Assembly (NCBI GenBank): GCA_947044405.1
Contig: CAMRHE010000156.1
Coordinates: 2,771,001-2,835,000, forward strand
Origin: Leptodactylus fallax
Taxonomy: Eukaryota; Chordata; Amphibia; Anura; Leptodactylidae
Reading direction: 5' to 3'
DNA: 64,000 nt
Part shown: in pieces, positions 10,206 to 20,949 of the stretch
Layout: every line of letters starts with the position of its first letter
Position numbering within the stretch: position 1 is the stretch's first letter
Program-made: the position numbers and the translations under genes
Notes under the pieces: model-generated
Databases searched by the model: none
What the model was told of the DNA's origin: nothing
The model's input: the letters and a program-made list of their open reading frames with translations, nothing else

Positions 10206-11989
10206 TTTATCAACAGAGAGAAAAGTCCTCCTTGCAGAATCTGGGACGGAGACAAGTGAACGCCAGTGTGAACCTAGCTTTAGAAAGCCACAGACCAAGG
10301 TGCACCAGCTAAGGTGATTCAGATCACTGGCAACACACAGTAGCACCACTGTTTATCACTCATATATAGTATAGTTATATAGTAACTGCTGGATAAAAAC
10401 TACTCTGAACTGATACTTGGAAACACCAACTACTTACTGTACAACTTTTTGATAAGATAGACCTATTCTTGACCATAGGCTGCAATTGATTATTAAAATA
10501 CAGAAAATGATGAAACCTAAATTAAAGCAGAGTCCCAGAATAGTGCCTTAATAAAGGTCATGTCCATCACTTGAAAGCCCAGATAGTTCACACCTTGCTC
10601 CCCTGAAGAATTATCTAAAATTTCAAGGATTTACTGTTGGAAAAACCCTGGTTCCCTGAACTTTAAGTAGAACAAGAAAATGTGAAACTGATTTCTGACA
10701 TCCCTGCTAAATTCACGTTACAGAAGACCCTTTAACGCAACCTCTTTGTCCCTAACTTCCATAATTTTATTTTTTCTAATTCTTTCAAATTTTTTTTTGA
10801 AGGTGAAAATAAATCTCTGAAAGGAATTAGTTTGGCTTGCTGCAGCCACCATGACACCCAACACAAACTACTCATTGATAAAATACCCCATGAAAATTGG
10901 TCAAAATGATTTCTTATACCTTTGAAACTGCTGCTGTGGTCAGGAAATAACTGTACTCCATCTTATAGGGACTGCCTGTTAATACTTCCACTCTAGCTAT
11001 CCATCCTTCTAAAAATATCTTTGACACTTTCTGTGAATTTAATCGCTCAGTCTCTAATGGCTGGGCATAGTTTTAACCCCAACCCTCCTACAATTGTGTT
11101 ATGCCACATACTAATTTCAACTACGTCCTCCATTGAATTGGAAGACTGCTAATGCCTTCCCCCATTACTAAAATGAGAAAAAACAAAAACAATTGCAGAT
11201 CTGAATATGCAGTATGTTGTAACCAAAAGAAGTGGGCCAAACTGTAATAATATTGTGAGATTATTGGATAGCTTTCCATCCTTTCTCGCATACCTGCTAT
11301 ACTTTTTTTTTTTTTTTTGCTTTACTTATTAAAACAATACTTATTTATTGGTATTGAGATCCACAGGTAAATAAATATTAATAGCTGGTCTCTAGCAATG
11401 TAATAATAGCCATTGCTTTTTCAAAACTCAATAAATCATACTGAAACAGACTTAGATGAGCTTATAGAGTGGAGGAGTTTAGAGTCACATCGACATAAAA
11501 CCCAAATTATTATATTACAATAATATTAATACAAGTAGTTTTTCTTTAGATGTTTTTACATAAATTGTCATCCATCAGCTGACAAATAAACTAAATCAGA
11601 TAAAAAACTGAAGTCTAATCAAAGAATAAAATTGCAACACAAAAATCTCAACAGACAAAATGGTATAATAAAATACATAACACATAACAAAAGACAATAA
11701 GACAAACAACAAAATATGAGAGGAGGAAACACAGAAAAATGACCACAATAAAGTGCATCTTGAAAAGGGATGGTACAAATAACCAAAAAATTGTAATGCA
11801 TATGCATTTAATGTGCAGTACAGGCAACTCTATTCACTCTGCAGACACTAAAAGTAAATCAATACACAGTGTTATACAAAACCCCTAGGGTATAAAATAA
11901 GAGCAACTGCATTATAAAGCAATGGGAAAACAACACTACAGGTAAGTATGCTGCTGAGAGAAAGAGTGGCTATGAAAGAAAAGTTACAG
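10206..11989. other. No gene; AT-rich unassigned DNA
   Basis: There is no coding frame with recognisable similarity, no RNA gene and no clear terminal repeats. A run of 16 T lies at about 11305-11320. The A-rich stretch 11580-11760 yields only low-complexity open frames. This may be single-copy host DNA. Confidence 0.4.
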
Positions 11990-12892
11990 CTAGGGGCGTA
12001 AATACCGGGGTAGCAGCGGTAGCGGCTGCCACAGGGCCCGGGACATTAAGGGGCCCGGAGCCCTGTGGCAGCCGAAACCACGAACCCCACAAACACTGCT
12101 ATCATTATATTCGGGGTCTTTTCAGGCCCCTGAGTATAACGATCGGGGGCCCAGGGGAAGTAAGGGAACATAAAAAACACTGTAACTTACCTCTACTGTG
12201 CTCCGGCAGGCTTCGGGCCTGTTTGGTGACACCCCATATGTCAGACGTCATTTTGCATCGCAACGCCGGCCTGGATCACGTGAGATCTGCTCCAACATTG
12301 AAGGTGGCCGAAGTAGCGCAATGGAGTGCACCGGAGCGAGGAAGAGGTAAGTAGCATTGTTTTTTAATTTTGTATTCTCCCCTGGGTCTCCGATCATTAT
12401 ATTCTTATATTATATTCTTTTCAGACCCCAGAGTATAATAATCGTTCATGGGTGGTCCACTATGGGGCATAATAGTGTGTGCAGGGGCCACTATGGAGCA
12501 TAATACTGTGTGCAGGGGCCACTATGGGGCATAATATTGTATGCAGGGGCCACTATGCTGCATAATACTGTGTGCAGGGACCACTATGGGGCATAATACT
12601 TTGTGCAGGGGCCACTATTCTGCATAATACTGTGTGCAGGGGCCACTATTCTGCATAATACTGTGTGCAGGGGCCACTATTCTGCATAATACTGTGTGCA
12701 GGGGCCACTATGGGGCATAATACAGTGTGCAGGGGCCACTATGGGGCATAATACTGTGTGCAGGGCCACTATGGTGCATAATAGTGTGCGCAGGAATGCG
12801 GTTTGTGTGGGGGGGAGGTTGGAGGGGGAGGTTCGGGGGGCACCATGTCAAATGTTCGCCTTGGGGCCCAGCCATTCATAGTTACGCCACAT
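11990..12892. mobile_element. hAT-like non-autonomous element containing a minisatellite
   Basis: The left end carries GGGGCGTAAATA and the right end TAGTTACGCC, which are inverted relative to each other around a GGCGTAACTA-like core. Both ends are flanked by GTTACAG (11983-11989 and 12893-12899), a 7-bp match, or 8 bp with one mismatch. An 8-bp duplication and a CAGGGGCGTAAC-type end are typical of hAT elements in vertebrates. There is no transposase. The interior carries paired GGGCCCGGG-rich segments and an eleven-unit minisatellite. The hAT assignment is inference from the ends and the duplication. Confidence 0.65.
12457..12794. repeat. Minisatellite, 31-bp unit, 11 copies
   Basis: Eleven units begin CCACTATGGGGCATAATAC or a close variant and end GTGTGCAGGGG. 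Three consecutive units (about 12612-12704) share the CTATTCTGC variant, so they arose by local duplication. The array lies wholly inside the hAT-like element. Confidence 0.92.
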
Positions 12893-12984
12893 GTTACAGA
12901 CAATAATGCATAACAAGGTATGTAAAAAGTACAATACCAACCAAATGGAGGATGCACACACCCCTCTACTTTATTCAACAGGTC

Positions 12985-13503
12985 TGATTACATTGCAGAA
13001 TGCCTTGCATTCTTTCTGACACAGAGTACTTCACCTTACTTCCACATGAGCTCTTATCAGAGCTTCTTGCCTCCCTCAAGACCTTTGATTGTGATGTCTT
13101 TGCAGCTGGCATTTTAAATAAAGCAGAAAGAGACTACATTATCCCCAGATACCCACAGACTGCTTGGTTCTACCAGTTCCCCATGATACACAAAGACCTC
13201 ATCCGTCCCCATGGGCATCCCATTATATTGACTATAAACTCAGTTACCTGCAATTGCCATTACGTCGCTTTGCATCTACAGAAATATGTACCCATCTTAT
13301 TTTACAAACCCTGTCCATCAATTGGCTGCCCAGACAATACCTACTCACTATTATTGTCTTCTAATATCTCCTATAACTTGGGGATTAATGCAACTAAGGA
13401 GACCTTTAGAAAGGATCCCATTATTCCGAATAGACAAGTTGAATTTCTAGTACAAAGTATTATATTCATATTGGAACATAACAATATTTCTTTTCAATAT
13501 CAG
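12985..13503 (+). pseudogene. Penelope-like retroelement fragment (reverse transcriptase N-terminal part)
   Basis: The open frame from 13000 contains CILSDTEYFTL, then FYQFPMIHKDLIRPHGHPI, then INSVT, and finally SIIFILEHNNISFQYQ. These line up in order with the longer Penelope-like element at 23036-25490 (its LPKIHK motif and IRFILEHN motif). The stretch between INSVT and ILEHN is shorter and diverged. The frame ends where a small fold-back element begins at 13504, and nothing further of the reverse transcriptase follows it. It is a dead fragment. Confidence 0.75.
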
Positions 13504-13639
13504 GCTAGGTTCCCACCTGCTTGTGTATTCCGTTTGGGGTTTCCGTCTCTGAATCTGTTTGAAAAATGCAGAAAGAAAAGTCCTGCAAGCACATTTTCTC
13601 TCCGAAGAACGGAAACCCGAACGCAGGTGTGAACCTAGC
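13504..13639. mobile_element. Short fold-back element (136 bp)
   Basis: The ends are 16-bp inverted repeats, GCTAGGTTCCCACCTG at 13504-13519 and CAGGTGTGAACCTAGC at 13624-13639, with one mismatch. The interior is also self-complementary around TCCGT and ACGGA. It resembles the many 'aggttcacac' fold-back elements elsewhere in this window. Confidence 0.8.
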
Positions 13640-13689
13640 ATCAGTTACATATCCAAAAAAGAGGTACATCCTTTGGCACTAGAACATTG

Positions 13690-13985
13690 TTAGTATCGGG
13701 GCCTTTGAAGCTAGGGATATCATCAAGACCAGGAGCCATTTTTACAAGACAATGCCAGACCACTTGTTGCTCATGTTCCTGTGAGCAGCCTGTGTGGGTA
13801 AACATGCTACCATGGCTTGTAGCACCCTGGACTTGTCTCCTATCTAGCACATCAGTGGCCAATCTTGATGATTTGCATGACCAAGTACATTCAGCGTGGC
13901 ATAACATTCCTTAGACAAACATTAATAACTTCATTGATAGCATGAACAGGTTTTTGAGTGAGTATATGGTATATGGCACGTGATA
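13690..13985 (+). pseudogene. Very old Tc1-like transposase C-terminal relic
   Basis: In alternating frames the DNA gives FLQDNARP (the second catalytic Asp context of one Tc1 branch), LDLSPI (the Glu context, with the Glu position a stop), and LDDLHDQVHSAWHNIP followed by TNINNFIDSM, matching the usual C-terminal order. No terminal repeats remain. The assignment rests on short motifs in the right order and spacing, so it is moderate. Confidence 0.5.
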
Positions 13986-14461
13986 CTCATACTCGATAGC
14001 TTTGCATATTTTGTTCTATTTTTTTTATCATTTACATATCATTAACATGTCTACCGGTCCTGTGATTTCCATAAGTCTAAGACTTTTCCTTCTTGGTGCT
14101 GCTATTTCAATATTGAGGAGTGTATAAAAATAGTTTCAAGCTTGCAAAGTGGTTCTAAGAACTGAGTTACAAGGAAGAGTAGTTCTAGTGAATGGACATC
14201 GATAGTGGAATTTAATCCACACATGAGCGTCCTGAAGGTAGAAGGTTTATTGGCAGATGATGCGTATGGAGTGGTTTGAGGATACCTTGCCAGGCATATT
14301 CAAGTAAAATGTACAGTCCTGTAGTGAACTTTGTAATTGATGTTCCTGTGATGTTAGGGTAGACAGACAAGTGCCCTGTTTACATAAGTAGCACCATGTG
14401 GATGCAGAAGGGTCCCTGTTTAGTCCATTTTAGCAGGCAGTTGTTTCAGATTGTCAGATTA
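13986..14461. other. No gene; unassigned DNA
   Basis: There are no credible frames or repeats. It ends at the TTA (14459-14461) that duplicates 19596-19598 on the far side of the CACTGG element. Confidence 0.4.
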
Positions 14462-14715
14462 CACTGGACAACTGAGATTTTGCTTCCTGGACACTTTTGA
14501 GTGTTTCTTATGTAATTTGAGCTGCTGATCACGAAAATCACCTTGAAATTTTCCTGTTTTTTTCATGTACTGTTTTTCAGAAATCTTCTGTTTCAGCAAT
14601 TTTTTTCATATTTTCAGGCTATTCAAGTATTATCCACAAAATATGTGCTGTTATGTAATTTATAGGCAAGCAAAGGCATGAATTCCTTGCATTTAACTGA
14701 AGTTGCAAAATTTCA

Positions 14716-15750
14716 GTGGAATTGTTACAGACTAGGCACACCTACACATGTCTAGACTGTTACTTCTGTCTAACCAATGTCTCTGGTTTTTCTGCTAAGA
14801 ATAAAAAATGCATTGAATATTCCAATCTGCCTTCAGCTATGAGACCAGTGCCACATGATGACACTCTTCTAGTACCAAAGCCAACAGAGACATGGAGCCT
14901 AGAGGAGGCAGTCGATGAAGATGTTGCAGTCCATAGGTCAGAGATGGGGAACGATGCTGATTCAGACTTTGAGCCATGTATGTCTGGTGAGCCTCATCTT
15001 ATAACACAGCCAGAACTGAATGACTTGGTCCGGGACTTACATTTGTCAAAAGCAAATGCAGAGTTACTGGCTTCAAGACTTCAAGGATGGCATTTGCTGT
15101 CACCTGGTACAAAAGTTTCTGTCTTTTGAAGCCGCCAAGATGAATTAACACAGTTTTTTAAAGGGTTGACAACCTGTGTTTCTGCACAGACATTGATGGG
15201 TTGTTCGGAGCTCTGGGTTGTGTGCATGAGCCGAATCAGTGGCGATTCTTTATTGACTCAACAGTGTTAAGTCTCAAGACTGTCTTGTTACACAATGGTA
15301 ATGTTCATCCTTCAATACCTGTTGGCTATGCTGCACACATGAAAGAAACATACGAGAACATGGAACTGTTGTTAAAATACATCAAGTACAGCAACTACAA
15401 CTGGAACATCTGTGGAGATTTAAAAGTAATGGCACTGCTGCTTGGATTGCAGCTCAGGTATACCAAGTATTGCTGTTTCATTTGCGAATGGGACAGCCGA
15501 CCTAAGCAGTCACATTACAGTAGAAGGAAGTGACCAACCCGTAACCAGTTGACTCCCAGGCAGAAAAATGTTGCACATAAAGCACTTGTGGACCCAGCAA
15601 TGATATTTCTGCCTCCACTTCACATAAAACTCGGGTTGATGAAAAATTTTGTGAAAGCAATGAAAAAGGAAGCAGAAGGTTTTCTGTATTTGAGACAAAT
15701 GTTCCCAGGAATAACCAATGCCAAGATTAAGGAAGACATTTTTGTTGGTC
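14716..15750 (+). pseudogene. Uncharacterised transposon-borne protein, 5' part
   Basis: The frame opens with a Cys pair (CLDCYFC), then PSAMRPVPHDD, an acidic linker with DADSDFEPCMSGEPHLI, and a conserved core: VGYAAHMKETYENMELLLKY, NWNICGDLKVMALLLGLQ, YTKYCCFICEWDSR and LPPLHIKLGLMKNFVKAM. From memory, this core occurs in uncharacterised proteins of many animals, usually in multiple copies. I cannot assign it an enzyme activity. It is broken by TGA at 15127, a frame change near 15185, and TGA at 15531 where relatives have Trp. It stops at the Rex1 insertion after IFVGP. The spaced Cys/His residues could bind metal, which is inference. Confidence 0.6.
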
Positions 15751-15885
15751 CAAGATGGCGCCGCTGAAGTGGCTGCCTGGTCAGCAGCTCTGAGACTCTC
15801 TCTCTCTCTTTTTTTCTTTCTCTGTCTGTTTTTTATCTCTCTACTTAATGGACTTTACACTATGAAGAAATGAAGAAACAAAGAC

Positions 15886-17531
15886 TTGGAATTGGACCTT
15901 TGTGACTTTTTTTTTGTTTTTATCTGTCTTTTTGTCCTGCTGAAATGGGGACTCTTGTGTCTGCAGGCATTTCTTTTGTCTACACAAGAGAGAAATTACT
16001 GCAGCTTAGAGTCACAACAACAGGGCTGCATACCATTGCCCACCCATCCCCCAAGAACTCTGGAGAAAGAAAAAGCGGGGGAGGGGCGCAGAGCAGGAAC
16101 TCTTCAGAGGATTAAAAAGAGGCGTTACCGACCAACTGTTCCCTCCATCATTATGGGCAATGTGAGATCTCTTGCAAACAAGATGGATGAACTAACAGCG
16201 CTCACCAGGCACCATCAGGAGTTTCGGGTGTGCAGCATGATGCTACTTACAGAGACTTGGCTCACTGAAGTTACTCCTGACTCTCTGGTCTCCTTGGATG
16301 GTTTTAAACTCCTTCGGGCAGACAGGACAAGGGAGAGCGGTAAGAGGAAAGGAGGGGGGCTGGCAATGTTTGTGAATAATAGATGGTGCAATCCTAGACA
16401 CATTGTGATTAAGGAGCAAACTTGCTGTAAGGACATTGAACTATTAGCTGTGAGCATGAGACCTTTCTATCTACCAAGGGAACTATCACATGTCATCGTG
16501 ATAGCTGCATATGTCCCCCCTCTGCGAAAGCTGACGCTGCCTGTGAGGTCCTACAAGCCACGCTGAGCCAGTTACAGTCTCAGCACCCCCAGGCCCTCCT
16601 TCTTGTGTCTGGCGATTTCAACCATGCCTCTCCATCATCCACACTTCCCAGTTTCACACAGTATGTAACCTGCCACACAAGAGACAACAAAACACTGGAC
16701 TTGTTCTTTGCCAACGTGAGGGAGGCATATAACTCATCAGCCCTACCGCCCCTGGGAAGATCGGATCACAACCTAGTACATCTCCGACCTGTGTACAAGC
16801 CACTTGTACGTAGAGAACCAGCTGTCACCCGCACAGTGAGGATATGGTCCGAGGAGAGTGATGAGGCTCTGAGGGATTGTTTTGACACAACCGCATGGGA
16901 AGTGCTGCAGGATTCGTATGGAGAAGATATAGAAGGACTCACACACTGCATAACGGACTACATTAATTTTTGTGTGAACAACACAGTACCCACAAAAGTG
17001 GTGAGGTGCTTCTCCAACAACAAACCATGGATTAACGCTGATATAAAAACACTACTTAAGGAGAAAAAGATGGCATTCAGGACAAGAGATAAGGAGGGGT
17101 TGAGGGAAGTACAAAAGGAGCTGAGGCATCTAATCAGGCAAGGAAAAGCCAGTTATAAGGAAAAAATGGAAAAGCAAATGGAAAGAAAAGACATAAGGGG
17201 GGTCTGGGAGGGGCTTAAGTCAATTTCGGGTCATAAACAGTCGGTCTGCCAGATTGAGGCAGATGTTAACTGGCTTAATGAACTAAACCTATTCTTCAAC
17301 AGATTTGATCACACACCAGCTCCTCCCACCCCAGAATGTCCTTCAGCTCCCCTCACCACAATGACTTCACCCCATTCACCCCATGTGGCTACTTCCCAAC
17401 AGACCAGTAAATCCAGAAATCTGTCTTTATCTGGCCACAGTCTGACCTTCACACGGGCCCAGGTGAGGAAGGAGATGAAAAGATCAAGGCGAGGAAAGCC
17501 GCAGGGCCAGATGACATCAGTGCAAGGCTAA
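15886..17531 (+). pseudogene. Rex1-type LINE endonuclease and linker
   Basis: The frame 15886-16566 carries the endonuclease start (IMGNVRSLANKMDEL, with Asn) and LLTETWL with the catalytic Glu. After a frameshift near 16540-16600, 16605-17531 carries SGDFNHA and the SDHNLV motif, completing the catalytic set. It then runs into a basic linker (KEKKMAFRTRDKEGLREVQK). The enzyme would nick target DNA to prime reverse transcription. One or two single-base changes separate it from an open frame. The tail of this frame (RGKPQGQ) leads directly into the reverse transcriptase in the next frame. Confidence 0.85.
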
Positions 17532-18863
17532 TTAAGACTTGTGGGGACCAGCTGTGTGGTATAATTACATATATGTATAATATGAGCCTGAGGCAGGAAA
17601 TAGTCCCTGAATTATGGAAATCTTCTTGTGTGGTACCAGTTCCAAAGAAACCTCACCCTATGGACCTCAACGACTACAGACCTGTAGCACTGACATCCCA
17701 CTTGATGAAGATCTTAGAGAGATTGGTTCTCACACATCTTCGCCCTCTAGTGAGCCCCGCTATGGACCCTCTCCAGTTTGCTTATCGACCGGGCATTGGG
17801 GTAGATGATGCCATCATCCACCTTCTGCACAGGGCTCTGTCTCACCTGGAGAAACCAGGGAACACAGTGAGAATAATGTTCTTTGATTTCTCCAGTGCTT
17901 TTAACACCATACAGCCCAGGTTACTGAGAGACAAGCTGGGCCTTGCTGGAGTGGACCACCACCTCTCCAACTGGATCCTAGACTACCTCACAAATCGACC
18001 TCAATACGTGAGAGCCCAAGACTGTGTGTCAGGTACCGTGATCTGTAATACGGGGGCACCTCAGGGTACGGTTCTCGCCCCTTTCCTCTTCACACTGTAC
18101 ACTGCTGATTTTAGGTGCAACTCATCCAGCTGCTACCTACAGAAGTATTCTGACGACTCTGCAATAGTAGGCCTCATCACAGACGATGATGACAAGGAGT
18201 ACAGAGAACTGAACCGGTTTTTGTGGACTGGTGCCACCGGAACCACCTGAAGATTAACGCGGGGAAGACCAAGGAGATGGTGGTGGACTTCCGTAAAGGC
18301 AGATGCCCTCCAAAACCAGTGGACATCCTGGGGACGGGCATCGAGATTGTGAACACCTATAAGTACCTGGGTCTGCTCCTTAATAATAAGCTGGACTGGG
18401 CAGATCATATGGAGGCCCTGTACAGGAAGGGCCACAGCAGGCTCTACCTGCTTAGGAAGCTGAGAGCCTTTGGAATCCGGGGGCACTTCTTAGGACTTTC
18501 TTCAACTCGGTAGTGGCATCAGCCATCTTCTTTGGAGTGGCCTGCTGGGGGAGCAGTATATCAACCAGGGACAGAAATAAACTTGACAAGCTGATTAGAA
18601 GGGCCAGCTCTGTCCTGGGGAGCCCACTGGACCCAGTGCAGGTGGTGGGTGACAGAAGGATACTGTCCGTGGTGAGCTCCATGCGGGAGAATAACTCCCA
18701 TCCCATGCATGAGACTGTGATTGCGCTGGGCAGTACTGTCAGTGACCGACTGCTCCACCCTAGGTGTGAGAAGGAGCGCTATCGGAAGTCTTTCCTCCCC
18801 ACCGCGGTTAGGCTGTACAACCAACACCGACCTAAGCGGAGATCATTACATACAGAGAACTGA
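17532..18863 (+). pseudogene. Rex1-type LINE reverse transcriptase and C-terminus
   Basis: Frame 17573-18250 holds the reverse transcriptase fingers and palm: NDYRPVALTSHLMKILERL, the first catalytic Asp in FFDFSSAFN, GAPQGTVLAPFLFTLY, and the catalytic pair in KYSDDSAIVG. The thumb follows at 18223-18513 (HLKINAGKTKEMVVDFRKG, YKYLGLLLNNKLDW). The conserved C-terminal end is at 18513-18863 (GVACWGSSI, LIRRASSVLGSPLDP). Frameshifts near 18220 and 18510 break the protein. All catalytic residues are intact, so decay is light. Confidence 0.87.
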
Positions 18864-19065
18864 AATATCTCTCTGCCTGTTAAATCCCCCCCCCCCCTCT
18901 GCTACGCCCTATCTGTCTGTCTGCTATTAATGTAATGCCTCTTACCTTGGAACATTCCTGTACATGTTGTATTTGTATTTGTATCTGCTTATCTTATCTT
19001 TGCTGCTGTAACACACTGAATTTCCCCACTGTGGGACTATTAAAGGACTATTATTATATTAAATC

Positions 19066-19430
19066 CGACACATCATGAATGACAAGCACTTCGAAGCGCT
19101 GCTAGTGGGGCCTGAGAATCTTTCAAGGATGTTTCAGAGAATTTCCTTGGCAACTATTGAGCACCAAATTACATTGAATTGGCTGACAACTTTATTGAAG
19201 CTTACAAAGCGATGAAGTGCAACATGTCATTGAAAATTCATTTTCTGCATTCTCATTTGGATTTTTTTCCCTGAAAATCTTGGTGCAGTCAGTGACGAAC
19301 ATGGCGAACGGTTTCACCAGGATATTGCCATGATGGAAAAGCGTTATCAAGGCTACTGGAATCCGTCAATGCTAGCTAACTATTGCTGGACACTAATACG
19401 GGATGCACCAGACATTGAGTACATTTGAAC
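19066..19430 (+). pseudogene. Uncharacterised transposon-borne protein, 3' part
   Basis: The frame cut at 15750 resumes beyond the Rex1 LINE with IRHIMNDKHFEALLVGPEN and then, after frame changes, MKCNMSLKIHFLHSHLDFF, PENLGAVSDEHGERFHQDIA and MMEKRYQGYWNPSMLANYCW. The order and content match the C-terminal half of the same uncharacterised family. The conserved HSH, DEHGERFHQD and YCW residues suggest a structured, perhaps metal-binding, domain. An in-frame stop and at least one indel are present in about 19195-19275. Non-coding sequence follows to the inverted repeat at 19560-19595. Confidence 0.6.
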
Positions 19431-19598
19431 TACATGCTTCATAATCATTAATGCTTAATCTCATCTATGTTTCTCAAAATTTCTTCGTGCCACAGACTAT
19501 CCGAAATTATATTTCTGTTTAGCTTGAATGGGTTTATCATAATCACCTGAAATTTTCAAGGAAGCAAAACTTTTGTAAAAATTTGCTGTCCAGTGTTA

Positions 19599-20424
19599 TC
19601 TGTGAAATTATCTGGCTACACTATTTAAGTGATATTACTAACGACAGGTAACGTGAACCAGCGATTAGCATTTGTCTTCAACCTCTATGAAGCCACATAG
19701 CACTTTTTAATGGATGTTGTCAACTATATCTATTAATTGTATTTACTTTCTTGGAGAATTGCTTGTACATTTACCATTTGAAAAATCAAAAGATATAAAA
19801 TAACTAAATAAATAACATGATTGAAACTGGTCTCCAATAAAACAGCAGTGAGGAACACATGTGTGACGGTATACAATTTATCACATTGAGTACAAGATTT
19901 ACAGAAGAACTCTGAAGCATGCACAGTATGCTCCAAATATTGCCATATACTCCAAATTAGCTTCAGAAGCTACTATATTATACAATAGTTGCAAAAAAAA
20001 AAAACTAAAAAAAAAAATCATATACAGTGAGAGCGGTATTGCAGAATCACATCTTTATTAGTCTTTTTTGAGGATTGAGGATTTTCACCTACACTTTCAA
20101 AAATTATATATAAACTGTTAATATAGCTTTTGTGCATACTATATAATTGTGATATTTTCTTAAATGAGACCTACCTTAACACGGCTCATAATGCCTATGC
20201 TCGCAATGAGAAGCCGGCAGTTAGCACATTATGACAAACATACACTGATAAAGTGAGCACTGTTACTGTACCCATGTGAAGGAGCACAGTAATGTATATA
20301 ATACACAGCTTCAAGCTGATGGAGGAAATCTGAGGAACCTGAAGCTTAGAAGTAAGATATTAAAAGAAACTGTCAAATAATATGCCAATTTACAGTAATT
20401 ATTTTCTGATACTTCTTCTTTAAA
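19599..20424. other. No gene; AT-rich unassigned DNA
   Basis: Short A runs lie at about 19990-20020 and an AT-rich stretch at 20100-20160. No coding similarity, terminal repeats or RNA structures stand out. Confidence 0.4.
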
Positions 20425-20660
20425 GGGATTCTATCATTAAAAAACACATTTTAAACTAAGAGCACGTAGGAATAGTCTTTATAAAGGCTATTTATCTCTT
20501 ACCTTTATCTTGATGGCTCGTCCCCCAATTTTTGAATTTTTATTAATTCTTCAATGCTCAAAAAGCACAGGGGGCATTACCCCTGCACCTATAGACTTTG
20601 GGCCACAGAGTGGAAGCCACTGAGAGAGCCTGCTTGCCTGTTTTTCAACTCCACTGGCTG
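20425..20660. repeat. Anuran interspersed repeat, left part
   Basis: It begins AAAGGGATTCTATCATT and continues with ATAAAGGCTATTTATCTC, the left portion of an anuran repeat I recognise but cannot name. The matching right end is missing, and L1-like ORF1 sequence starts at about 20660. Confidence 0.45.
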
Positions 20661-20949
20661 CTCAGACAGCCTTACAGAAAGAACACATTGATCAGGCGCT
20701 CATGTTGTATGAAAACCAGGAGAACCACAGCAGGCAGCGAAATGTAAGGATGAAGGGGCTTCCACAGTCATTGGCTCCAGACATTCTCTGTAAAGTTGCA
20801 GGTGAGCTTTTCACAGATCAATTAAGTCAAGAGAGAACTGCCACAGTGACTGTTGAGAGGGTGCACAGGGCCCTTCACCCAAGCCCAAGCAAGGAGACTC
20901 CCTTAGGGACATTATTTGCGGTCTGCTATCTACTGTGGACACAAAACAT
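20660..20949 (+). pseudogene. L1-like ORF1 fragment
   Basis: The frame from 20702 gives LYENQENHSRQRNVRMKG then LPQSL, the coiled-coil/RNA-binding junction of LINE ORF1. VERVHRALHPSPS follows, comparable to FDRAHRALRPRGSS in the ORF1 at 60069-60884. It is cut off at 20949 by a Tc1 terminal sequence. Confidence 0.65.

Larger units (their letters stand above)
15749..19065 (+). mobile_element. Rex1-type LINE (CR1-related), near full length
   Basis: A GC-rich leader (AAGATGGCGCCGCTGAAG at about 15752) precedes an apurinic-type endonuclease and a reverse transcriptase. The element ends in ATTATTATATT-type short repeats at about 19045-19065, as Rex1 and CR1-group elements do instead of a long poly(A). 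The reverse transcriptase motifs (FFDFSSAFNTIQP, YSDDSAIVG) are those of Rex1/Babar rather than L1. It splits the uncharacterised frame of the CACTGG element: host coding sequence stops at about 15750 and resumes at about 19066. Confidence 0.85.
14462..19595 (+). mobile_element. CACTGG-ended DNA transposon with an uncharacterised ORF
   Basis: The left end starts CACTGGACAAC and the right end finishes GCTGTCCAGTG. Further in, TTTTGCTTCC on the left matches GGAAGCAAAA on the right, so the inverted repeats extend imperfectly for about 35 bp. Both sides carry TTA (14459-14461 and 19596-19598), a 3-bp target duplication. CACTG-type ends with a 3-bp duplication are the pattern of EnSpm/CACTA elements, so I infer that superfamily or a relative. 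A subterminal AATCACC(T)TGAAATTTTC is directly repeated near both ends (about 14538 and 19539). A Rex1-type LINE of about 3.3 kb interrupts it; without that LINE the element would be about 1.8 kb. Confidence 0.65.

Noticed and set aside
12001..12130. GC-rich palindromic segments considered as a regulatory CpG element
   Set aside because: They are the terminal region of the hAT-like element, and no gene starts nearby.
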